DNA of 64,000 nt from Bog-756 sp963778165. Lineage in GTDB: Bacteria > Actinomycetota > Acidimicrobiia > Acidimicrobiales > RAAP-2. The notes below the pieces were generated by a model, which was not told where the DNA came from, did no database searches, and saw nothing but the letters and a program-made list of their open reading frames with translations. Of the stretch, positions 44,809-52,863 are shown piece by piece (position 1 is the stretch's first letter; each line of letters starts with the position of its first letter). The stretch is from NCBI GenBank assembly GCA_963778165.1, contig CAVZTE010000004.1, positions 1 through 64,000 of the forward strand, written 5' to 3'. Both the position numbers and the translations under genes were made by a program.

Positions 44809-44827
44809 TCGATCCGGGGTCGGATCG

Positions 44828-45550
44828 ATGAGCGAGGGGGTGGCGCCGGGGCGGCCACCCGGGGGAGGCCCGATCCGCTGGCGAGGGCGGTTCCCGTTCT
44901 GGGTGCTGCAGGCCACCGAGATCGTGGTGGCCCTCATCTTCGTGGACATCTCGATCCATGTGGCCCACGGCAACCTGCTGCTGGTGGCGGCAGTGGCCAT
45001 GGTGGCGCTGGCCATCACCGCCCATGGTCCACTGGGCATTGTGCGGGTGTGCGGCCAACGGCTCCACGTGCTGCTGGCCTCGGGGCTGGCCGTCCTGTTG
45101 GCCCTGGCCCCCATCATCCCGGCTCTGCGCCCGGACATCCAGGGGATCATCGTGATCGAATTCGGGGCGGTCGGGCTGTTCCGGGTGGCCACCCTGACCC
45201 GCACCGACGGGGCCCGGTCGGTCAACGCCGGATCCCGGGGCCGGGTCCGGGTCATCGACACCACGGCCACGGTGATGGGGACCGCCGCTCCTCCCGGTCC
45301 GGCTTCCCCGCCCGGGCCGAGCTCCACGTCGGCCACCGGCGCCGGTCCGACCCCCGGCACCTCCGCCTCCACTGAGAGCGCCGCCCGACGGGCCGGCCGG
45401 GCCAGCGGCACCGTGGTGACAACCGGCAAGCGGGTGGCGGCCAAGTACCGGCCCGAAGCCGAGGAACAGGTCAAGGCCACCATCAGGGGGGTCGGCAAGT
45501 GGGCCGGCAAGATGTCGGCCCGGCTGGCGCCGCCCGAGGATGCCGACTGA
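44828..45550 (+). CDS. membrane protein of unknown function
   Basis: 240 residues. About four hydrophobic segments in the first 125 residues (28-45, 50-67, 80-97 and 103-120) are followed by a Gly/Pro/Ser/Thr-rich linker and a basic Lys/Arg-containing C-terminus (K-R-V-A-A-K-Y-R-P-E-A-E-E-Q-V-K). It starts 20 bp after tatA and is probably co-transcribed. I do not recognise the family. Confidence 0.65.
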   Translation: MSEGVAPGRPPGGGPIRWRGRFPFWVLQATEIVVALIFVDISIHVAHGNLLLVAAVAMVALAITAHGPLGIVRVCGQRLHVLLASGLAVLLALAPIIPALRPDIQGIIVIEFGAVGLFRVATLTRTDGARSVNAGSRGRVRVIDTTATVMGTAAPPGPASPPGPSSTSATGAGPTPGTSASTESAARRAGRASGTVVTTGKRVAAKYRPEAEEQVKATIRGVGKWAGKMSARLAPPEDAD

Positions 45551-45600
45551 TCCTGGCTTAGATTCTCCCTACGCCCAAAGCCAGGAGCACAGAGCGCCCT

Positions 45601-45652
45601 GGGCCTGAACGAGGCGCCCAGCGCTGAACGGGGCGTCCAGAGCTGAACGGGG
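45601..45652. repeat. three GCTGAACG-type 19-20-bp repeats
   Basis: Units start at 45601, 45621 and 45640, each with (C/G)CTGAACG(A/G)GG. They lie 50 bp after the preceding gene and directly before the ribosome-binding site of the MBL gene. Confidence 0.55.
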
Positions 45653-45660
45653 GAGACACC

Positions 45661-47031
45661 GTGACCGGATCCGATGATGTGTTGGCCGTGGCCGACCGGC
45701 TGTGGCGCGGCGAGGTGTCCACGACCCAGATTCACCCGCTGAGCCCGGCGACCGGCCTGGCCGAGGTGGCCGACGGCGTCTCGTTCGTCCCGTCGTTCGC
45801 CAACGTGTCGGCCGTCGACACCGGCGACGGCTTGTTCCTGGTGGACACCGGGAGCGCCTTCATGGCCCAGGAGATCCACCGGACCCTCCGGACCTGGTCG
45901 CCGGCCCGGCTCCACACCGCGGTGTACTCCCACGGTCACATCGATCACGTCTTCGGGGTGCCGGTCTGGGCCGCAGAGTCCTCCAGCGCCGGTTGGCCCG
46001 CCCCCGAGGTCGTGGCCCACGAGGCCCTGCCGGCCCGCTTCGACCGCTACATCCTCACCGCCGGGTACAACGCCGTGATCAACCGCCGGCAGTTCGACCT
46101 CGAGACCCTGCAGTGGCCCACCGAGTACCGCTATCCCGATCGCACCTACCGTGACCACCTGGAGCTGGACATCGGGGGGATGCGGGCCGAGCTCCATCAC
46201 GCCAAGGGCGAGACCGACGACCACACCTGGACGTGGCTCCCCGAGAAGCGGGTGCTGTGCTGCGGCGACCTGTTCATCTGGGCCTCGCCCAACGCCGGCA
46301 ATCCCCAGAAGGTCCAGCGCTACCCGGCCGAGTGGGCCGTGGCCCTGCGGGAGATGCTGGCCCTCTACGACTCCCCCGGCGGCGGTCCCGACGTCCTGCT
46401 GCCCGGCCACGGCTATCCGGTGGTGGGGGCCGACCGGGTCCGCCAGGCCCTCAGCGACACCGCCGAGCTGCTCGAGTCGCTGGTGGCCCAGACCCTGGAC
46501 CTGATGAACAGCGGGGCCCGCCTCGACGAGGTCATCCACACGGTCACCCCACCGGCCCGCCTGATGGAGCGGCCCTACCTCCAGCCGGTCTACGACGAGC
46601 CCGAGTTCATCGTCCGGACGGTATGGCGCCTCTACGGGGGCTGGTGGGACGGCAATCCGGCCACCCTCAAGCCGGCCTCGGAGCGGGACCTGGCCGTGGA
46701 ACTGGCCGATCTGGCCGGCGGGGCCGGGGTGCTGGCCGACCGGGCCCTGGGCCTCCTGGCCGAAGCCGGAGCCGGGGCCGGAACCGGGGCCGACGGGGAT
46801 CCGGGAGGGACCGGCCACGCCCCGGGCGACCCCGACGGACCGTCGATGCGGCTGGCCGGGCACCTGGCCGAGCTGGCCTGGTTGGCCGCCCCCGACGACC
46901 CCGGGGTGCAGGCCGTGCGGCGTCAGGTCTTCTCCCGACGGGCCCAGGCGGCCTCGTCCACCATGGCCCACGGGGTGTTCGCGTGGGCCGCACGGGAGTC
47001 CGGTGGGGCCCCGGAGGAGCAGCCTTCCTGA
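45661..47031 (+). CDS. MBL-fold hydrolase, alkylsulfatase-like
   Basis: 456 residues. The metallo-beta-lactamase motif is Y-S-H-G-H-I-D-H-V-F-G near residue 98, with further metal ligands in H-H-A-K-G-E-T-D-D-H near 180 and L-P-G-H-G-Y-P near 245. The C-terminal helical part (R-T-V-W-R-L-Y-G-G-W-W-D-G-N-P-A) matches the dimerisation domain of alkylsulfatase-type MBL proteins. A Gly/Ala-rich loop (about 375-395) interrupts it. The GTG start follows GGGGGAG. A role in sulfate-ester or related hydrolysis is likely but unproven. Confidence 0.82.
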   Translation: MTGSDDVLAVADRLWRGEVSTTQIHPLSPATGLAEVADGVSFVPSFANVSAVDTGDGLFLVDTGSAFMAQEIHRTLRTWSPARLHTAVYSHGHIDHVFGVPVWAAESSSAGWPAPEVVAHEALPARFDRYILTAGYNAVINRRQFDLETLQWPTEYRYPDRTYRDHLELDIGGMRAELHHAKGETDDHTWTWLPEKRVLCCGDLFIWASPNAGNPQKVQRYPAEWAVALREMLALYDSPGGGPDVLLPGHGYPVVGADRVRQALSDTAELLESLVAQTLDLMNSGARLDEVIHTVTPPARLMERPYLQPVYDEPEFIVRTVWRLYGGWWDGNPATLKPASERDLAVELADLAGGAGVLADRALGLLAEAGAGAGTGADGDPGGTGHAPGDPDGPSMRLAGHLAELAWLAAPDDPGVQAVRRQVFSRRAQAASSTMAHGVFAWAARESGGAPEEQPS

Positions 47032-47130
47032 ACGGCTCCCGACCCCCCGAATTACCACCCCTCTGAACTGGGAGTTCGTGCCGCCTCAGGCTGGGCGGCT
47101 CTCAACTTCTAATTCTGCTCCCGTGCCCAC

Positions 47131-47136
47131 TAGTGT
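47131..47136 (+). promoter_or_regulatory. -10 box (TAGTGT) of the cytochrome oxidase operon
   Basis: TAGTGT lies 7 nt before GTG 47144, with no Shine-Dalgarno sequence. It supports GTG 47144 as a leaderless start over the upstream in-frame GTG codons. Confidence 0.5.
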
Positions 47137-47143
47137 CATCGCC

Positions 47144-48127
47144 GTGAACGCATTCACAACCGGTTCCCCAGCCGAACCGAACCGAACCGATCCACCCTCA
47201 TCCGGAGATTCCGGGAGCCCGGAGAGGTCTCCCGCCCCCGGCTCCGGTCGGCGTCGGTGGCGGCGTTGGGGAGTGGGCCTGGCCATCGCCGCACCGCTGG
47301 CCCTCACCGGCTGCAACGTCTACCCGAGCTACGGGGCCAGCCGGGGCGTCACCACCCAGGGCCAGGAGACCTTCAAGCTCTACTCGGGCATGATGACCAC
47401 CGGCATCATCGTCGGTGGTCTGGTGGGCCTGCTGATCCTGTGGACCATCATCCGCTACCGGAGGCGCTCCGACGACATGCCCCGGCAGTTCCACGAGAAC
47501 GTCCCCATCGAGATCATCTACACGGTGATCCCAGTGGTCATCGTGGCCTTCCTCTTCGCCTTCACCGTCCTGACCGAGAACAACGTCGACGCCATCCAGC
47601 CGGTCAACGCCACCCTCACCTCCAGTGGGCAGCCGGTGGTCGACGTGACGGTGACCGCCTTCCAGTGGGGCTGGCGGTTCAGCTACCCCAACCTCAACGT
47701 GAGCGTGGCCGGCGAGACCACCAACGGCCCCGGCAACCACGGCCCGCAGATGGTCGTCCCAGTGGGCCAGACGGTGCAGGTCACTCTGGTCTCCGACGAC
47801 GTCATCCACGGCTTCTACGTGCATGACTTCAACTTCAGCCGGTATGCCCTGCCCGGGGTCACCAACCGCTTCGACCTCGACGTGCTCCATACCGGTACCT
47901 TCCCGGGTCAGTGCACCCAGATCTGCGGGCTCTATCATTCGGAGATGCTGTTCACGGTGCGGGCGGTCACGCCCGGCGTGTTCACCGCCTGGGCCCACGC
48001 CGAGGCGGCCGCCGGCCACACCCTGCCCCTGTCGGGCTCCGGCGCCCTCAACAATCCGCCGCCCTACACCCATGTGACCAACGGCAGTGGCTACAACACG
48101 CCGGCTCAGGCAAAGGGAGATCAATGA
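47144..48127 (+). CDS. ctaC: cytochrome c oxidase subunit II
   Basis: 327 residues. The N-terminal basic segment (R-R-R-W-R-R-W) and hydrophobic stretch end in the lipobox A-L-T-G-C, as in actinobacterial CtaC lipoproteins. Two membrane helices follow (about 90-110 and 130-150), then the CuA domain: H-G-F-Y-V-H-D-F near 228 and G-Q-C-T-Q-I-C-G-L-Y-H-S-E-M near 258-271 with the Cys/Cys/His/Met ligands. It passes electrons from the QcrC cytochrome to subunit I. Its stop overlaps the ctaD start. Confidence 0.92.
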   Translation: MNAFTTGSPAEPNRTDPPSSGDSGSPERSPAPGSGRRRWRRWGVGLAIAAPLALTGCNVYPSYGASRGVTTQGQETFKLYSGMMTTGIIVGGLVGLLILWTIIRYRRRSDDMPRQFHENVPIEIIYTVIPVVIVAFLFAFTVLTENNVDAIQPVNATLTSSGQPVVDVTVTAFQWGWRFSYPNLNVSVAGETTNGPGNHGPQMVVPVGQTVQVTLVSDDVIHGFYVHDFNFSRYALPGVTNRFDLDVLHTGTFPGQCTQICGLYHSEMLFTVRAVTPGVFTAWAHAEAAAGHTLPLSGSGALNNPPPYTHVTNGSGYNTPAQAKGDQ

Positions 48128-49896
48128 CCACCACCATCGAGCCCCCCGGCCTGATCAGCCCGGAGCAGCCCGGTGGCCCGGACGGGCACGCCGCCGGTCT
48201 CCAGCACGACGCCGGTGACCACCCCCACCACGAGGGTCCGACCGGCATCCTCAACTGGCTGACCTCCACCGACCACAAGGTCATCGGCAAGAGCTACATG
48301 ATCACGTCGCTGGTGCTGTTCTTCATCGCCGGCATCATGGCCCTGGTCATCCGGGCCCAGCTGGCCTCACCGACCTCGTCGTTGGTCAACTTCCAGACCT
48401 ACAACGAGCTGTTCACCATGCACGGCAGCCTCATGCTCTACCTGTTCGCCGGGCCCTTCGCCTTCGGCGGGCTGGCCAACTACATCGTGCCCCTGCAGGT
48501 GGGCGCCCCGGACATGGCCTTCCCCCGTCTCAACGCCCTGTCGTACTGGCTGTACCTCGGGGGCTCGCTCACCATGATGTCCGGCTTCCTGGTGACCGGC
48601 GGGGCGGCCAGCTTCGGTTGGGTGGCCTACGCCCCCCTGTCGAACGCCACCAACTCCCCGGGGGCGGGGGCCGACCTGTGGCTGATGGCCCTGGCCCTCA
48701 CCGGGTTCTCCGCCATCTTCACCGGCGTCAACCTGTGCGCCACCATCTTCTACCTGCGGGCCCCGGGCATGACCATGTTCCGGGTGCCCATCTTCTCGTG
48801 GAACATGCTGGTCACCGCCATCTTGATCCTGATCGCCTTCCCGGTGTTGTTCGGTGCCGTGGTCCTGCTCTTCTGTGACCGCCACTTCGGCACCCACATA
48901 TTCACCGTCCAGGGCGGAGGCGTGCCGGTGCTGTGGCAGAACCTCTTTTGGTTCTTCGGCCACCCGGAGGTGTACATCCTGGCCTTGCCCTACTTCGGGA
49001 TGGTCACCGACATCATCCCGGTGTTCTCCCGCAAGCCCCTCTTCGGCTACAAGGGCATGGTCTTCGCCACCATGTCCATCGCCGCCCTGTCCACCGGGGT
49101 GTGGGCCCACCACATGTTCACCACCGGCGTGGTGCTGCTGCCCTTCTTCTCGTTGCTCTCGTACATGATCGCCATCCCCACCGGCATCAAGTTCTTCAAC
49201 TGGATCGGCACCATGTGGGGTGGCTCGCTGAGCTTCAAGACCCCCATGCTGTTCTCCATAGGGTTCCTCTTCGCCTTCTTGATGGGCGGGGTGACCGGGG
49301 TGCTGTTGGCCTCGCCCCCGGTGGACTTCATGACCCACGACACCTACTTCGTGGTGGCCCACTTCCACCAGGTGCTGATCGGGACCGCGGTGTTCGCCGG
49401 GTTCGCCGGGTTCTACTTCTGGTATCCGAAGATGTTCGGCCGCATGCTGCGGGAGGGTCTGGGCAAGCTCCACTTCTGGGGCCTGTTCATCGGGTTCTGG
49501 GTCACCTTCATGCCCCAGTACGTGGTGGGCCTCGACGGCATGCCCCGCCGGGTGGCGGCCTACCTGCCCTCCAACGGTTGGACCACCCTCAATGTGATCT
49601 CGACGGTCGGGGCCTTCATCATCGGGGCGTCGTTCCTGTTCTTCCTGGCCAACCTGTGGGTCTCGTGGCGGAGCCCCATCCCGGCCGGTGACAACCCCTG
49701 GGACGGACACGCCCTCGAGTGGTTCACCACGTCGCCGCCCTCCCATCACAACTACACCCACCTGCCGCCCATCCGGTCGGAGCGGCCCACCTGGGACTAC
49801 AACCATCCCGACCACCGCACCATCCACACCGGCAAGACCCCGAAGATCATTCCGGACCATGAGCCCGAAGTCGAGCCGGCCGGGGCGCCCTCATGA
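48124..49896 (+). CDS. ctaD: cytochrome c oxidase subunit I (aa3 type)
   Basis: 590 residues with about 12 membrane helices. Visible ligands are M-H-G-S-L-M near residue 99 (haem a), W-F-F-G-H-P-E-V-Y near 280 (CuB His and the His-Tyr cross-link), A-H-H-M-F near 328 and V-V-A-H-F-H-Q-V near 415 (haem a3/a). This is the proton-pumping catalytic subunit. The gene overlaps ctaC upstream and ctaF downstream by 4 bp each, so ctaCDF is one operon. Confidence 0.95.
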   Translation: MTTTIEPPGLISPEQPGGPDGHAAGLQHDAGDHPHHEGPTGILNWLTSTDHKVIGKSYMITSLVLFFIAGIMALVIRAQLASPTSSLVNFQTYNELFTMHGSLMLYLFAGPFAFGGLANYIVPLQVGAPDMAFPRLNALSYWLYLGGSLTMMSGFLVTGGAASFGWVAYAPLSNATNSPGAGADLWLMALALTGFSAIFTGVNLCATIFYLRAPGMTMFRVPIFSWNMLVTAILILIAFPVLFGAVVLLFCDRHFGTHIFTVQGGGVPVLWQNLFWFFGHPEVYILALPYFGMVTDIIPVFSRKPLFGYKGMVFATMSIAALSTGVWAHHMFTTGVVLLPFFSLLSYMIAIPTGIKFFNWIGTMWGGSLSFKTPMLFSIGFLFAFLMGGVTGVLLASPPVDFMTHDTYFVVAHFHQVLIGTAVFAGFAGFYFWYPKMFGRMLREGLGKLHFWGLFIGFWVTFMPQYVVGLDGMPRRVAAYLPSNGWTTLNVISTVGAFIIGASFLFFLANLWVSWRSPIPAGDNPWDGHALEWFTTSPPSHHNYTHLPPIRSERPTWDYNHPDHRTIHTGKTPKIIPDHEPEVEPAGAPS

Positions 49897-50354
49897 AGGT
49901 CTACGGCCTCTTCCTCGCCGGCATCGGGGTGTTCTTCGGCATCATCGGCCTCATCTACTGGTTCACCAGCTACGAGGACGGCGGCTTCCTGATGCTGATC
50001 GGCTCAGCCCTCCTCGGGCTGTTCCCCGGCTCCTACTACCTGTGGTGGTCCAGCAAGCAGAAGCCCCAGGCCGACGACGACCCCTCGGCGGACATGGCCG
50101 AAGGGGCGGGCGCCATCGAGTCCTTCCCGGGGTCGAGCATCTGGCCGTTCATCCTGGGGATGGGGGCCCTGTTCACCGTGCTGACCTTCGTGTTCGGCCT
50201 GTGGCTGGCTCCGCTGGGGGCGGCGTTGATCCTGTCCGGTGCCATCGGGGCCACCGTGGAGAGCCGGCGTGGAGGAATGGTGCCGCTGCCGGTCGCTCCC
50301 GCTGGCGATCACCACGCCGACAGCGAATCCCACCCGGGCGCCGAGCCCGCCTGA
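49893..50354 (+). CDS. ctaF: cytochrome c oxidase subunit IV (actinobacterial CtaF)
   Basis: 153 residues. Two N-terminal membrane helices (about 5-22 and 33-50), a linker and two further helices (about 88-105 and 108-125), with the family start M-K-V-Y-G-L-F and E-D-G-G-F-L-M-L-I-G. This subunit is typical of actinobacterial aa3 oxidases and stabilises the bc1-aa3 supercomplex. ATG 49893 overlaps the ctaD stop. Confidence 0.9.
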   Translation: MKVYGLFLAGIGVFFGIIGLIYWFTSYEDGGFLMLIGSALLGLFPGSYYLWWSSKQKPQADDDPSADMAEGAGAIESFPGSSIWPFILGMGALFTVLTFVFGLWLAPLGAALILSGAIGATVESRRGGMVPLPVAPAGDHHADSESHPGAEPA

Positions 50355-50423
50355 GCCTCTCGGCTTACAGCCTCTGCTGACGCCTCTCGGCTCAGTCAGC
50401 CGAGCCGGGTCCCGGCCCTCTGC

Positions 50424-50942
50424 TCAGACCGTGCCCGGCGGCAGGTAGTAGCCGTTGAGCGGGGCGTCCCGCACCGCCATGATCTCGTCCAGGGTCGGCG
50501 TGCGTCGCGCCCCGGACTCCAGGGCCCACCGGGTGGCCTCGCGGTTGTTGGCGTAGACCGCGGCCTCGTCCTGAGCCTCCGGGCTGACCCAGACCGCGGC
50601 GATCAACAACAGCTCATCGACCCGGTCCGGTTCGATGATGCCGTCGGCCACCGCCCACATCACCCCCGATGCCACCCCGGCCTGAGCCGGGCCCCAGGTG
50701 AGGGTGGCATGCCGGGTTCCCTCGATGGTGGCCTTGTTGACGAACAGTGTCATGGGCCGGGCCGGGATCCCCGGGCGCAGGATGGTGACGAAGGCCGCGT
50801 GGCCGGCCCGAGGGGTGGCCAGGGCCGTGGTCCAGGCCGTCTCCACCGGTCCTCCTTTGAATCCGAGCACCGTGTTGAGGTGGGCGGCGTCAGGTCCCGA
50901 GCCGATGAACGACTCCCCGAACTCGGTCAGGACAGCGGCCAT
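50424..50942 (-). CDS. formaldehyde-activating enzyme (Fae) family protein
   Basis: 172 residues. It aligns along its length with Fae as I recall it: G-E-S-F-I-G-S-G-P-D-A-A-H-L-N near residue 9 (Fae: G-E-A-L-V-G-x-G-N-E-V-A-H-I-D), G-G-P-V-E-T-A-W, T-L-F-V-N-K-A-T-I near 75 and W-G-P-A-Q-A-G-V-A near 97. The catalytic His is kept (H21); the nearby Asp is Asn. Fae condenses formaldehyde with tetrahydromethanopterin in methylotrophs; a homologue in this kind of actinobacterium may use another pterin or have another role. The start lies inside the 3' end of the 2OG-oxygenase gene (16-bp overlap), so the two are coupled. Confidence 0.8.
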   Translation of the reverse strand: MAAVLTEFGESFIGSGPDAAHLNTVLGFKGGPVETAWTTALATPRAGHAAFVTILRPGIPARPMTLFVNKATIEGTRHATLTWGPAQAGVASGVMWAVADGIIEPDRVDELLLIAAVWVSPEAQDEAAVYANNREATRWALESGARRTPTLDEIMAVRDAPLNGYYLPPGTV

Positions 50943-51790
50943 GTCACCGGTGGGGTCTCGAACGGCACGGTGCGCCCGTAGCGGCTGTCGCGGAGGATCT
51001 CGCTCCCCATGGTGCCGGCCACCGTGTCGTAGGACAGCAGTCCCATGTGGCGGAGGCGGGGTCCGGTGATGGGGCTGACCCGGTGGAGTGAGTGGCGGCC
51101 CTCGAAGACCAGCAGGGTCCCCGGCCTCATCGGCAGGGTGACCACCTCGCTCCGGTCCCCGGCCAGGGTGGCCGACACCCGGTCGTACCGCTCGTCCTCG
51201 GCGGTCCGGATCTGGGGGACCACCTCGAACTCCCCACCCTGCTCGGCGGTCTGGATGGCCAGGGAGACCACGAAGTCGGTCTGGTCGAAGTGCCACTGCA
51301 GCTCGTCACCGTGGCCCATGACCGCCAGATTGAGCGCTCCGAAGGGGTCGGCGTACCGGTAGAGAGGGCCCCGGTCCAAGATGGCGGCTATCAGGTCCAG
51401 CATGGGCTCCCACTCATAGATCCGGCGCAGCACCGACGTGGCCGGCATCAGGTCGTAGGCCACCGCCCCCACCGCGTAGTGGTTCCAGTTCAGGCGGGGG
51501 TGATCGTCGGGAAGGCTGAAGTCGGGGTACTCGAGGTAGGCGGTGCCCACCCCCTCGGAGTGGTGGGCCCGCGGGGCCAGCTCCTCGGCGTCGGCCACCA
51601 GCGCCTCAACCCCCGAGGGGGTGACGAAATCGGGAAGCTCGACCGCCCCGGTCTTCTCCAGTTGGGCCCGGGCCCCCTCGATGACCGCAGTGGCCGTGGG
51701 GCCATCGAGGTCGTGCACCGGGTACCGCTCCAGGTCGATCAGGTCCTCGATGTCGCCGATGGTCCCGAGGTCCCCGATGGTCCGAGTCAT
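50927..51790 (-). CDS. 2-oxoglutarate/Fe(II)-dependent oxygenase-like protein
   Basis: 287 residues. The jelly-roll metal site is visible: L-Q-W-H-F-D-Q-T-D-F near residue 165 (H-x-D) and F-E-G-R-H-S-L-H-R-V-S-P near 230 (distal His and the Arg for 2-oxoglutarate). Preceding helices carry a H-D-L-D-G-P segment typical of small-molecule or amino-acid oxygenases. Such enzymes hydroxylate or demethylate substrates, releasing succinate and CO2 (and formaldehyde when demethylating). ATG 51790 has TAGCCT 6 nt upstream on the minus strand. It overlaps and precedes the Fae-family gene, which suggests that formaldehyde is a product. Confidence 0.78.
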   Translation of the reverse strand: MTRTIGDLGTIGDIEDLIDLERYPVHDLDGPTATAVIEGARAQLEKTGAVELPDFVTPSGVEALVADAEELAPRAHHSEGVGTAYLEYPDFSLPDDHPRLNWNHYAVGAVAYDLMPATSVLRRIYEWEPMLDLIAAILDRGPLYRYADPFGALNLAVMGHGDELQWHFDQTDFVVSLAIQTAEQGGEFEVVPQIRTAEDERYDRVSATLAGDRSEVVTLPMRPGTLLVFEGRHSLHRVSPITGPRLRHMGLLSYDTVAGTMGSEILRDSRYGRTVPFETPPVTWPLS

Positions 51791-51796
51791 GCTCCG

Positions 51797-51802
51797 AGGC
51801 TA
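51797..51802 (-). promoter_or_regulatory. -10 box (TAGCCT, minus strand) of the 2OG oxygenase-Fae operon
   Basis: The hexamer lies 6 nt before ATG 51790 and there is no Shine-Dalgarno sequence. It overlaps the 3' end of the upstream esterase gene. Confidence 0.45.
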
Positions 51803-52780
51803 CTCAGCCGCGCCCGACCCCGGCTGGCCACCAGTCCGGCGGTCCCCCACCTGCCGGCGGATCCACTGGTCGGCGTTGTCGCCGCTCTGTCGGGCCATGG
51901 CCGAGTCCCCGATCATCTCGAACCCGTGGGGCACCCCCGGGAGCACATGGAGCTCGGTCGGCACGCCGGCCCACAGGAGCCGTTGGGCGTAGGCGATGTC
52001 CTCGTCCCTGAACCCGTCCAGCGATCCCACGCAGATGTAGGTCGGCGGCAGGCCCACCAGGTCCTGGTCCTGCGCCCGGGCCGCGGCGGCATAGACGGGG
52101 ATGTCCTCACCGCCGTACCGGTCCCCGAGGTAGGCCCTCCAGCCGAAGGTGTTGGAGTGACGGCTCCACACGTGGAGGTCCTCGAGTTGGCTGGACGGGG
52201 TGACCTGCCGGTCGTCGATCATCGGATACTGCAGGAACTGGAAGGACAGGTCGACCTGGCCCCGGTCCTTGGCCAACAGGGCCAGCCCGGCGGCCAGCCC
52301 GCCTCCGGCGCTCGCTCCGTAGACCCCGATGCAGGTCGGGTCGATCCCCAGGGCTTCGGCGTTCTCCACCGCCCACACCAGGCTCCGGTAGCAGTCCTCC
52401 AACGCGCCCGGATACGCCGTCTCGGGGGACAGCCGGTACCCGACCGACACCGCCACCATTCCCGGATCGATGCACCATCGATCGAAGGTCATGTCGTACA
52501 TGGTCCGGTCACCGATGACGTACCCGCCCCCGTGGATGGCGATCACGCCGGGCAGCGGGCCGCGGCGATCGGCCGGGGCATGCACCCGCACCGGCACCGG
52601 TAGATCCCCCGGATCGGTGGCGGGGACCTCCATCTCCTCACGGGTCACGGCATCGGACAGTTCCGCCACCGGAAAGGGAAACTCCCGGATGGCCGCCAGG
52701 AGGCTCTCATCCATATCGGGGATTGGCATGGCCCTGATGGCTTCGGCGATTTCCGGATCGAGCTGGTCAGGAAGGGTCAT
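51800..52780 (-). CDS. alpha/beta hydrolase, hormone-sensitive-lipase family esterase
   Basis: 326 residues. The H-G-G-G-Y oxyanion motif lies near residue 83, the nucleophile in Y-G-A-S-A-G-G-G near 155, the acid in G-S-L-D-G-F-R-D-E near 255 and the His in G-V-P-H-G-F-E near 286. Predicted cytosolic carboxylesterase of broad or unknown substrate. ATG 52780 has TAAGGT (complement of 52787-52792) 6 nt upstream, so a leaderless transcript is likely. The following 2OG-oxygenase gene starts 9 bp after its stop. Confidence 0.85.
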   Translation of the reverse strand: MTLPDQLDPEIAEAIRAMPIPDMDESLLAAIREFPFPVAELSDAVTREEMEVPATDPGDLPVPVRVHAPADRRGPLPGVIAIHGGGYVIGDRTMYDMTFDRWCIDPGMVAVSVGYRLSPETAYPGALEDCYRSLVWAVENAEALGIDPTCIGVYGASAGGGLAAGLALLAKDRGQVDLSFQFLQYPMIDDRQVTPSSQLEDLHVWSRHSNTFGWRAYLGDRYGGEDIPVYAAAARAQDQDLVGLPPTYICVGSLDGFRDEDIAYAQRLLWAGVPTELHVLPGVPHGFEMIGDSAMARQSGDNADQWIRRQVGDRRTGGQPGSGAAE

Positions 52781-52863
52781 GGCCTTACCTTAGAACGCCA
52801 CCGTTCGCTCGATGCTCCCCGATGCAGCTCGATGCTCCCCGATGCAGGAAGCACCGGGCCTCC

